DNA from: Bryoerythrophyllum caledonicum
Lineage: Eukaryota; Streptophyta; Bryopsida; Pottiales; Pottiaceae
Assembly: GCA_963971425.1 (NCBI GenBank)
Contig: OZ020520.1
Span: forward strand, 24,756,754 to 24,820,753
Direction of reading: 5' to 3'
DNA: 64,000 bases
The notes beneath the pieces were generated by a model that saw only the letters and a program-made list of their open reading frames with translations, was not told the origin of the DNA and searched no databases. The first letter of the stretch is position 1; each line of letters begins with the position of its first letter. The position numbers and the translations under genes are program-made. Positions 9,839-19,206 of the stretch are shown here, piece after piece.

Positions 9839-10846
9839 CACGCACAAATGTGATCTCGACTACCGCAACTCGCCATGGAAAACTCAACCACCTGCAGCTT
9901 CACCTTTAACTACTCCATGACATCTCCGAGCAAGCTCACAATCCAACGAGCTCACAATTTGAACCTCTAGGTCTCGCCGAAACTTCAAAGATGATTAACT
10001 ACCTCAACATGTCTTCTCCACGCAAGAATAAGAGCTTCCCTGCCTCAAACTCATGGAAAACTACTAATTCCCCTTCACTCACTGCACATGCTCCTCGCAA
10101 GCTCACAATCCACAAAGAAATCCCTGTAACTCCAACACGCGCACGACCCGAAGCTCTAGGCCGTGTTACCTCAGCGATGAAACCTCAACTACCCCAATTG
10201 CCATCTCCAAACAAACTCCTCACGGGGCCCAACTCCATGGATTTACATCGCAAGACCAGAGGAGAACAAGAGAAACCCTAAACTCCAACACACGCAAATT
10301 CGCTCTCGCGTCGACGTTACGTTCTCTCAAAGAAAACTTGCCGCAACTCAGAAATCAATCACAATCCTAATCTGAGAGTAATCCAAAGTCGATTCTCTCC
10401 GACACCTCAATTCATTGACGAGAATGCACCTTCCCGCTGCACGACAGGCAATTCGGAAGAGAGATAGCGACGAGGAATCGATGAAACAGTCAGCAACCAA
10501 CTCTATCCGGAAAAACCCACGGAATATAAGAGGCTAAAGTAAGAAACCCAAACTAACCTACAGATGCCGGTGGATGTAGCGTGAGGAAAACTGTAAACTA
10601 ACGCCACTGGCTTCGAGGGTTTCATTCCCACACACTGCTCATCAACTACTAGTGCATGAATGATGAGCAGGCGCCCTCAATCGTGGCCTGGCATTATTGC
10701 AAATCGAGCAGGACGTTTGGATTTCGCGGAGTTGTTGGAGATGTGCGAGAGATCGGAGTGTTTCAGGCGGAGTTGTGAGGAGGCGATGGTGGGTTTTGTG
10801 TAGAGTTTGGAGGGAGTCGGATCGAGGACGGTGTTTCAAGCTGGCG
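9839..10846. promoter_or_regulatory. shared divergent promoter region (coiled-coil gene / GOS1)
   Basis: About 1 kb separates the start codons of two divergently transcribed genes, so both promoters and 5' UTRs must lie here. No clear TATA box or shared motif is visible. An AACCCTAA-like element (AAACCCTAAACTCC, about 10272-10285) is present; such telo-box words are common in promoters of plant housekeeping genes. I see no further gene. Upstream non-coding exons of either gene are possible. Confidence 0.5.
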
Positions 10847-13255
10847 ATGGCGCTGGGATCTGGGTGGTCGCCCACCGCGAGTAGCGCGGGGTGGGACGAC
10901 TTGCGCAAACAGGTACAGGCTTCAAAAGAGAGATCAATCAATCAACCAGCGAGAGAGAGAGAGAGAGACGATGATGTTGCGCTTGTGACCTAACTTAGGG
11001 TTACAAAAATCGGATCACATCTGTTCTTCGCCTTTCGACTCTTGTGCTTTCTTCTTCAAATCTGTCTTCGTGAGAATTTCAGAAAGGATACCGTCTCATG
11101 CTTTGATTTCACAAGATTTTCTGGCTTCAGATTCAAAGGGACGTGAAGCAGTCTATGATTTTTTTTCCCTTCTCCGATGCTCCTTGTGAGTGCTACCTCT
11201 TGAGGTTTTGGATTTGGTTGCAGGCGAGGAAGCTTGAGAGTGAGCTGGACGTGAAGCTGGCATCGTTTCGGAGAGCGGGGACAACGCCCAAGACCGGACA
11301 AGGCGGCGGCGATGGAAGCGAGGCGGAGATCGAGCGGCTGCTGCAGGAGCTCCATGACGTGAACAAGCAGATGCAGAGCTGGGTGTCGAACGCGGGATCG
11401 GACGTGCTCTCGCACACTCTCGCGCGTCACCGCAACATCTTGCACGAACTCAACCAGGTGTGAAAAACTACAAATTGCAACAATCTCAGTCATGTCGTCA
11501 AGTTTTTGTAACCTTCTCAGGTGGTTAGTTTTATATGTTTCTTCAAGAGTTTGCAACAAGCCCAGGCATGTCGTCAAGTGTTTTTGTAGCTATCTCAGGC
11601 ATGCCGTCAACTTTTTGTAGCTTTCTCAGGTGGTTAATCTTATATGTTTTTTCAGGAGTTTGCAAGTTTTGTAGTGATTTAGGCATAGTTTTTTTTTTAT
11701 GGTGTTTAGGAGTTTGCGAGGATACGAGTGACGGCGAAAGCCAACCGGGAGCACGCGGAGCTGCTGCAGCATTTCAGCCGAGGCGATGAGAGAAGTGGGT
11801 TCATGGATGACGGCGAGTTTGGGTTACAGCAACAGTCTCTTCTTCGGGAGCAAGCCACTATCAACCGAAGCACTGCTCAGGTCACAAGTTCAACCACCCT
11901 CACACTTTGCTCCAGTCTTTCTTAAGTCACCCTGAGTTTCACCCCCTATTTTGATCCTTCATACCACTCTTTCCTCACTCTTCATAGAAGATCAATGGAA
12001 GAGCTTGGAAGCACTCCTCTGGTCACAAGTCAAACCACCCTCACACTTTGGTCAAGTCTTTCTAAAGTCGCCTGAGTTTCAACCCCTATTTTGATCCTTC
12101 ATACCACTCTTTCCTCACTCTTCATAGAAGATCAATGGAAGAGCTTGGAAGCACTCCTCTGGTCACAAGTCAAACCACCCTCACACTTTGGTCAAGTCTT
12201 TCTAAAGTCGCCTGAGTTTCAACCCCTATTTTGATCCTTCATACCACTCTTTCCTCACTCTTCATAGAAGATCAATGGAAGAGCTTGGAAGCACTCCTCT
12301 GGTCACAAGTCAAACCACCCTCACACTTTGGTCAAGTCTTTCTAAAGTCGCCTGAGTTTCAACCCCTATTTTGATCCTTCATACCACTCTTTCCTCACTC
12401 TTCATAGAAGATCAATGGAAGAGCTTGGTGGTCTCTAAACTCGATATAGAAGTGGTATTAGTTTCAGAAGAAGAGGCCATGAATTTAGCTGTCTATTTCC
12501 TCTGAGCTGATCCTAGAAAGTTAGTGCTATTTAGGGTTGATTTTGATGCCTTTTCTCATTTTCAAAGACGTCAAAATTTCACACGACTCTAGTATTTTCT
12601 GTATCGATTTTCAAATTCGAGGCAGGTCTTGACATGATTGAACTCTCTTTGTTGTGCAGATGGATTCTGTGATTGGCCATGCTCACGAAGCATACTCCGC
12701 CTTGAGATATCAACGGTCCACATTTGGTGACATCTCATCAAAGATCAATACCATCGGCAGCAAACTCCCATCGGTGAGTTCCCAGTTTCCTTATACTTCT
12801 TAGAGCAATTTGTAAAGTCACCCAAAGTTTCAACAAGATGCCCATTCTATTCATTGTATTACTACTCTTTCCTCACTCTTGACAATGTAAACCCCCCATA
12901 ACCGACATAACAAATTTATTTTTGAGTGATAGCCAATAGAAGTACAAGAGCTTGGTGGTCTCCAAACTAAGTTGGAAGTAGTTTCAGCTTTCTTTGAGAA
13001 GGAAGAATCAGAGGTCATGAATCTTAGCCGCCTTTTCCCTCTTTGAGCTGATGATAGATTAATTGAGAGGTGATTTAATTAAGAAAAAACGTCACAAGTC
13101 ATGGTATCTTTGCCTCACTCTACTCTTATTGTTTGTGGCAGGTGAATGGTGTTTTAACTGCAATTCGAAGAAGGAAGTCGCGTGACACAATCATTGTTGG
13201 ATCTGTGGCTTCTTTGTGCACCATTTTGATTCTCTTGTACTGGTTGAGCAAGTGA
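10847..13255 (+). CDS. GOS1: Golgi Qb-SNARE, GOS1/GOS28 family (GOS11/12-like)
   Basis: Exons 10847-10912, 11224-11457, 11710-11880, 12660-12773 and 13142-13255 join in phase 0 to give 232 residues, close to plant GOS12. The order fits the family: an N-terminal start MALGSGWSP...WDDLRKQ, an antiparallel N-terminal helical region (ARKLESELDVKLASF; LHDVNKQMQSWV; HRNILHELNQ), the Qb SNARE motif beginning INRSTAQMDSVIGHAHEAY with the zero-layer Gln in YQRSTFGDI, the family-typical LPSVNGVLTAIRRRKSRDT linker, and a C-terminal membrane anchor ending LLYWLSK. GOS1 proteins act in intra-Golgi and ER-Golgi vesicle fusion as part of a four-helix SNARE bundle. There are no in-frame stops or missing residues, so the gene looks intact. 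Intron 3 is enlarged by a 140-bp array that repeats its own donor. Confidence 0.93.
11870..12430 (+). repeat. 140-bp tandem array (4 units) spanning the exon 3/intron 3 boundary of GOS1
   Basis: Units begin at the word GTCACAAG at 11881, 12022, 12162 and 12302 (spacing 141, 140, 140). Copies 2-4 are almost identical; copy 1 is slightly diverged. Copy 1 starts exactly at the true donor (GAAGCACTGCTCAG/GTCACAAGTT). Later copies carry GAAGCACTCCTCTG/GTCACAAGTC, so the exon end and donor were included in the repeat. Confidence 0.9.
12395..12530 (+). repeat. dispersed intronic repeat, copy 3 (GOS1 intron 3)
   Basis: This copy carries ATCAATGGAAGAGCTTGGTG, then GTCTCTAAACTC, AGTTTCAGAAGAAGAGG and CATGAATTTAGC, followed by CCTCTGAGCTGAT. 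It is in the opposite orientation to copies 1 and 2. Confidence 0.6.
12930..13060 (+). repeat. dispersed intronic repeat, copy 4 (GOS1 intron 4)
   Basis: This copy carries AGAGCTTGGTGGTCTCCAAA, GAAGTAGTTTCAGC, GGTCATGAATCTTAGC and CCTCTTTGAGCTGATGATAG, in the same order as copy 3. A degenerate version of the 140-bp unit (GTAAAGTCACCCAAAGTTTC...CTTTCCTCACTCTT) precedes it at about 12815-12885. Confidence 0.6.
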
Positions 13256-13548
13256 GTCCTATTATTTTTTCGTCAGATTTTAGTATTGAAATTCTACCGT
13301 ATAGATTAATGTATGTTGGCCATAAAGAGACTCTTGATTTGTTTTACCGAGTGTAAAGCGGCGCTATTTTTTGTGCATTTTCACATTCCCTTTACTCGAC
13401 ATAATTCTTTTGATAGCAGTACTATTGCGATCATTTCTTAATGAATTTCTCCTCATTTTTAATCCCTAAAATCCCATGTACCTATGGTGTCAATTTAAAT
13501 GCGGACAGAGGTCCAAAGTGATCGCCGCGGGAACCCCATCATATGTTG

Positions 13549-13630
13549 TCCGGATTGGGCAAATGAGGTGTTTTATTGACATCTAGAGAAAATGTAGATG
13601 CCAAAAAACACCTCATATGCCCAATTCGGA
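13549..13630. repeat. ~36-bp imperfect hairpin
   Basis: The left arm begins TCCGGATTGGGCAAATGAGG (13549-13584). The right arm (13596-13630) is nearly its reverse complement and ends CATATGCCCAATTCGGA. The loop is about 11 bases. There are only a few mismatches across the arms. It resembles a small MITE or a small-RNA precursor. Confidence 0.75.
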
Positions 13631-13850
13631 TGAAATTTGAGTGAGTTATGCTCTTCAGAAGATTGTTGATCAGATACTTTGACAGCTCTCGACTTCTGGA
13701 CCTTTTTTTTTACTTCTACTATTGATACACTAAATGTCTACAACTGGGAAAAAATTATGTTGCAATCTTTACTACTTTTGACGAATAGTGTATTTAGTGT
13801 TTGGTTCAGTCACTGCACTGAATGCGTAGTTTGCGATTGGTGTATGGGTT

Positions 13851-13881
13851 CACTACACTAAATATCATTTTTAGTGTAGTG
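13851..13881. repeat. perfect 12-bp inverted repeat
   Basis: CACTACACTAAA (13851-13862) and its exact reverse complement (13870-13881) are separated by 7 bases. Related words TACACTAAAT and TATTTAGTGT occur about 60-125 bases upstream, suggesting a small eroded foldback element. Confidence 0.7.
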
Positions 13882-14924
13882 TTCTAAACACTTCGTTGTG
13901 CGCCCAGTCCTTCACCTCACAAGCATAGTCCAAACCTCACTTGGTTTTCAATCCTCCATTCATGGCCATCTATCAGTCTTGGTTTTGTAACATCAAGTGG
14001 ATTTTTCAGTTGTATATTTTTTGTAATATATGTCCCGTATATTATCTTGTATATATTTATCAATGTATTCCATACTTCATCTTGTATTTTTATTTTGAAA
14101 TAATCCATATTTTCATAGCCAACAACTTAGGGGTAGATACCCTCGATCAAATTTCCATCCTTACCAATATCTTAGTTTTGCATGAAGTCTTGGTTTTGAG
14201 GAATTTAACCCTATTGATACAGATTCAGAACTTTAAAGGAATAGGTTTCTCATACGGAATAAGTATTTATAGTTATAACCAATGCTTGCCTACCACCTCT
14301 TCTGGGCATGTTGAGATTGTGCAAGCATTCTTTGTTGTGAAAAATAGCTATACTGAACATGGGATTGAGAAGGCATGTTATATTCATGACCAAGAGTTGC
14401 TAAGACATTACCAGAAAAAAATAAAGTCAATGGTTGGATTTTGTTCAACTTCTTAAATTATGATCACCTATGGTCAAAGAAGAAGAGCATATTACTCCAA
14501 GGAAGCCCTTGATTATGGGAAATAACGTTGCCCTACTGTTAAATCATGGCTCCTTGCCAACTCTATTGATTTTATGAATGGCTACATTTATGATATTGGC
14601 AATTTTTATCATCTTACTTTTCCTATTTTATGATTAGTACTCTTTACACATGTGATAAATCTAGCACATTGAATTATTGCATTTATACAATAGAGCATGT
14701 TTGGTAACCAAAAAAGATATTAGAAAATGTTTGAATTGCAATTAGAATTTGCATCTAAAAGCCTATGTAAAGGAAACATCTCCACTAATCCATTGCCTTC
14801 CATGCCCAACTTCACCTAAACCCACTCTCTAGTGTTAGGTATCTTTGTTATCAACTACAAATCATGATTCAAAAACTGACTTTGCACTGCAACCTATCTC
14901 TAAAAGATCTCATTACTAACCCCT

Positions 14925-17140
14925 GTCCACAGTGGGTCGTGAAAGGAGGGGCACCCGACCCTGCCCACCACGCTCGCTACTCGTTCTCGTCCTGCCAACG
15001 TGTCATCACCGCCACATCAACCCCGCCATGTCATGACCTCGCCACAGCGGGCACAACCGCTGTGTCCGCCCCCTGCTAGGCTGGCGCCGGCCCGCCCGCC
15101 TTCGTTCCATTGCCCGCCCTCATTCTCCTTCTTTTTCATCCTCAGTCAAAAACATTCGCTTAGGTTAAGGTTTGTTTGTTCATGGTAAATACTTTTGTTG
15201 CAATGGAACTCCATATTCTTGGAATGTTTCTAGTGGCTTTTGCCTTATTGCTTTAGTTTGAAGTGTAATTACGTCTACTTTGTTCTTCATATGATTTCAA
15301 CATGTCTCTCTTTGTGTATAGACCCCTTCTACTTTCTCTTACATATTGGACAGGGTTTAGTGTCGAAGAATTTTTGGTGTGGAGTGAACCTCTGATAGTA
15401 GGGTGTGCATTGTATTCCAGTGTTCCTATACAAGATTTAGGGTCTAGAGTTTAGGGTTTGGACAAGGTGTCAAGGAGATCACATACATCCAAAATCCGGG
15501 GCCCCAGACGTCTCGGATGTCCTAGACACAATTTCCGTCCGGGACGTCATCCGGACGTGGGTAAATTGGGGGCTGCCCAATTTACCCCCGGTTGATGCAC
15601 GGTCGCCCGGCAACCGGGCCAGGACCGTGGTGACCGGTAGTAAAAGAGGGAAAAAAAGTTTTAAGAAAAAACCTTCTCAGTTACAAATGTCCGGCAGAGC
15701 TCCCGGACGAGACGTCTTGTCCGGTCCGTCCGAACAATCTACTAGGGTGTACGCTGCTGAGCCGGTTCTTGACATGGATTAGGAATTTTGTATGTATAGG
15801 TCATTATGGACAGTATTGAGAGTACTCTAGACCTTGGTGTTGGTAACAAAGTGCACCTCTAGCCATACAACGTTGACAGCTCCGATGACAGTGAGGCGGA
15901 CCTCAGAAGCGATGTTCGGACAACCGATGCCATGGGTGCAATGAAGGCCCTGGCTGAAGCTTGTACCTTGCAAACCTGCTGCGCCCCCTGGACAACCTAA
16001 ATCCTAGTAACTCCTCCATGTTACAAAACTTCCTCTACTCCCTTGGCGGAATCCTCCCAACATATTTTCCTTGCTCTCAAGAAGTTAGATACAATGATAA
16101 CATCCCGCGCTCCAAAAACGTCTGAAGCGCAGCCAATGCCCCCTTGCAGCGACTAAGGTAGGGGCATCCAATTCCGATCAATAGAGTATGCATGGCATGG
16201 TGCAAGAAAATGGAAAATGCTTGAAATGGTGCATGAAGTGATCCAAAAGTGATAACTCAAAATCTAAAAACACTAGTCATTATTGGCATTGGGTCATGAT
16301 GTGTGCAATTTTGGGTTGCTCCACCTCAATTGAGCTCTCATTGGTGGCATTGCCTTGGAAGTCAAACAAGGCCGATCGGTATTGGATATACCCTCCATGA
16401 GTTGGTTATCCATGGCATGTCTTCTCTCTTTTACTCACTCTCACTTATTGGCATTGGGTGAAGGAAGGCACCAAATCTCACCTACTCTAGAGTTTGATTA
16501 TGGGCTCCGATGATTTTTGGGCTTTTGAATTCTATATCAATTCCAAATCTTTGTGATTAAATTTGAAAAAACATTTGTTGAGTTTCATTCCTAATTCCGC
16601 ATCTCTACATAAATGTTTTCGACATACAATGTCATTTGAGTCCCAAACTGACTTAAGTGATCAAAATTGGGTGCCTCTACTTTAGTATCTTTCAGAAAGT
16701 GCCCCCTACATAGGAAACGGGGCATGCCTAGGCAATGCTATATGCTGTGGTATTAGACATTGCCCCTTGCACAGCGGCTGTGGCATGTCCAGCTAATAAT
16801 CTCCCCCATAAGAATACCATCACAGCCAAAAATAAAGACTACGCCAGAGAATCTGAAAGTAAAGCCCTAGTCAAGAGGAAGGAAAAAAATCTTGAAGAAA
16901 TGTTCTAAAAAATGTTCATAAAGTTGTCATGATGCCGCTAGGTTGGAGCACCTTATCAGCATGGCGGGCGCGGCTAACGTGGCGAGGTCGGGAGGTGGCG
17001 GGGCTGATGTGGTGGGGGGATTATGCTAGCAGGACATGGACGGGTCGCGAATGTGGTGGACAGGGTTGGACGCTGAACCAGCCGCCACTCCAAGCCTCCC
17101 CTCACGACCCACGGTGGACCTGGGTTAATAATGGGATCCA
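14925..17140. mobile_element. putative DNA transposon or foldback element with ~160-bp inverted repeats
   Basis: The arm at about 14925-15080 (ACAGTGGGTCGTGAAAGGAG, CCCTGCCCACCACG, CCACATCAACCCCGCCATG, ACCTCGCCAC) matches, in reverse complement, about 16960-17140. The arms are GC-rich in an AT-rich setting. A similar word, AACTGACTTTGCA-TGCA, lies outside both arms in direct orientation (14873 and 17196), so the real ends may be further out. The interior has no intact gene. An acidic patch (VDSSDDSEADLRSD in one frame, about 15870) may be a coding remnant. The class is unknown. Confidence 0.5.
15480..15730. repeat. cluster of CCGGAC/GTCCGG words and short palindromes
   Basis: A GC-rich patch inside the putative element above. 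It holds GGGTAAATTGGG-GGCTG-CCCAATTTACCC (12-bp perfect arms, about 15559-15587) and an imperfect palindrome around CCCGGCAACCGGG. It also has at least five CCGGAC/GTCCGG words, including CATCCGGACG and CTCCCGGACGAGACGTC. No gene is seen. Confidence 0.6.
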
Positions 17141-17142
17141 TC

Positions 17143-17271
17143 TCAAGTGGTAATGGAATCCTGGATTTCAAGATTGTTTATACTCATGTTTCTGGAACTG
17201 ACTTTGCAGTGCAGTGGACAGTGCAGCTTGTCTTTAAGTGGTAATAAAATCCTGGATTTTAAGATTGTTTA
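17143..17271 (+). repeat. 92-bp spaced direct duplication
   Basis: AAGTGGTAATGGAATCCTGG continuing to AAGATTGTTTA (from 17143) recurs as AAGTGGTAATAAAATCCTGG to AAGATTGTTTA (from 17235). It lies at the outer edge of the putative element. Confidence 0.65.
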
Positions 17272-18429
17272 TTTTTAACGCTATGTTTATTCCTTTGCAA
17301 CTAAGTTGTGCTAGATTTTGTTATCTCTTTCACCGGTTTATTATCCCTTTAACCTCATGATCCATGACCGTGATATAAAAACGACCACTTTTGGTCTTGT
17401 TGGTCATTAGAGGGTTAATTTCTCTCTAATGAGGCACGTCATAAATCTTCATTGACATGGCATCTTTAGAATTTAGATTCAGTAACATCAAATACCTTAA
17501 ACCCTAAAGGTTGGAGTAGCCAATAAGTGGCTTTTTGGATGATATTTTTAGGATGATAATCAATGTAAACGATCCATTTTCATCCAATTCTTTTGTGGAG
17601 AGTTCATTGAATGAGTAAGCATTAGTTGATGAACAAACTTGTACAAAAACATTTGTGATTTTTGTGACATAACAAGACATGTGATCTCATCTCTTAAATA
17701 TAAAATAAAAATATTTCCACTTATATTTAACTAGTAATGTAATGATCAATTGTTCCAAATGGTTAATTCGAGTTTAGGAAAGTTTAATCAAAATTCTAAC
17801 TTCACTTAACTTAAAGTAAAAATATTTATTCGGAATATCACTGTCCCCATGGCTTTACCCAGTTTGCTAAAACTATGCACATGGCTTCATATGGAAACCC
17901 ACGTGGCTTCACCTAGCAACCCACATGGCTTCATTTGGCAAGGCTACCACAACTATAATAAGGGATGAAAAATTAGAATTGCGCCAACAAGAAAGGCCCA
18001 AGGCAAATTGACCCCCTCGCTGAGAGTTACCCGAGGTGGGCCCCATCTTTATTACATGGGATCATTTTTCTAGCCCTCTTATTTAGGAGGTTCCAATGAT
18101 TTTTTTTGAAATTTTTTGGACAAATTTGGGACCTTTTTTTTAAAGATTGTACAAATTTGTCCACTGCTGCTTTTAGCTTGGATGCCAAGTATTTGTACTA
18201 CCCAGAGTTGAATTCAACCCTCAAATAAGCTTGTGGTATTTTAAAAGAGTTACTAGGTAGAAAAACCGAGTCCCTTTTAAAAGCAACGTAAATTACCTAC
18301 CTGCTGAACTAAAAGTACTCATACCTCAGCTTTAAACTTTCCAATCTTTAAAACGAATACAATCTGACATCCGATGAAAGCATTTAACCCTTTACCGCCC
18401 AAGGATGTCTCTGGAAATACCGTACATTG
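17272..18429. other. AT-rich spacer, no gene seen
   Basis: There is nothing coding. A small run of three ~25-bp units of the type CCCACATGGCTTCATTTGGCA lies at about 17875-17945. Confidence 0.45.
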
Positions 18430-18628
18430 GTAGTGAAAATTGTGGATTTTGGAGGGTGCACTACTTTGATATGAAAATTCTAACCATACAAACTTGTAGT
18501 AGACATGTTATAGATGATGTGGATGAAATTTGGATTCATTGTGTCAATTATATTAGAACATTATAAAAAAAAATTGTGAACAAATTTGTGTCATAACATT
18601 TGGTTGCTGACACTTTCAATTACTTTCA
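18430..18628 (+). repeat. repeat X, left part (flank of the 13-kb element)
   Basis: This sequence matches 51645-51800 in the same order: GATAATGTGGATCATATTTG-type words, CATTGTGAACA, ACATTTGGTTG-TGACACTT. The match breaks about 13 bases before the terminal inverted repeat at 18629. Confidence 0.6.
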
Positions 18629-19206
18629 CCTAGAACACGCAATTAAGCAATTATGCACTTAGCCAAGTGCACTGGTTGCTGGTAGAAAGCCACTAGTTAT
18701 TTGCTCATAACTTTTTAAAAAATCAAAATTTGGCAAAAGTTTAGTATGTTTTTTGTCAAAAAAATTTGATATTTGTCGTGTCATACATTGGAATCTTTAT
18801 GTTCATATTAGTAATATATTTTTTACATTCGCTACCTTTTTTAAGAAAATATATGATTTCTAATCTAGTTTACAAATCCTGCTACAAAATTATAATCATG
18901 TGCCCAAAGAGATTATAAATGTGATATGTTATTATAGGATTTTTGAGTACTGCACTACAAATACAATGTGTAAGAGATACAAAAATATATATGCAATTTC
19001 CTAACACAATATAAAGTACCTCACTGTGTTTTATAATGCAAAAACATACATAATCAAGCAATTCCACACTATTGCTGAGGAATTCTAAAATCAAACATAT
19101 CATATGGACCAGCCAATATATAAATATATAGCACCCACCGAACGATAGACACATCTCAACTGCATTATACTAACGTACTTGCCACCTAAACTGCGTGCAT
19201 GCTCTA

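Larger units (their letters stand above)
13256..14860. other. AT-rich spacer downstream of GOS1
   Basis: This stretch holds the SNARE 3' UTR, two inverted repeats (listed separately) and AT-rich sequence. A 171-codon open stretch at 13941-14456 has no recognisable domain and a composition dominated by AT-rich codons, so I do not call it a gene. Confidence 0.45.

Noticed and set aside
13941-14456. 171-codon open frame
   Set aside because: AT-rich codon usage, no motif, no splice or regulatory context, in a spacer with repeat remnants.
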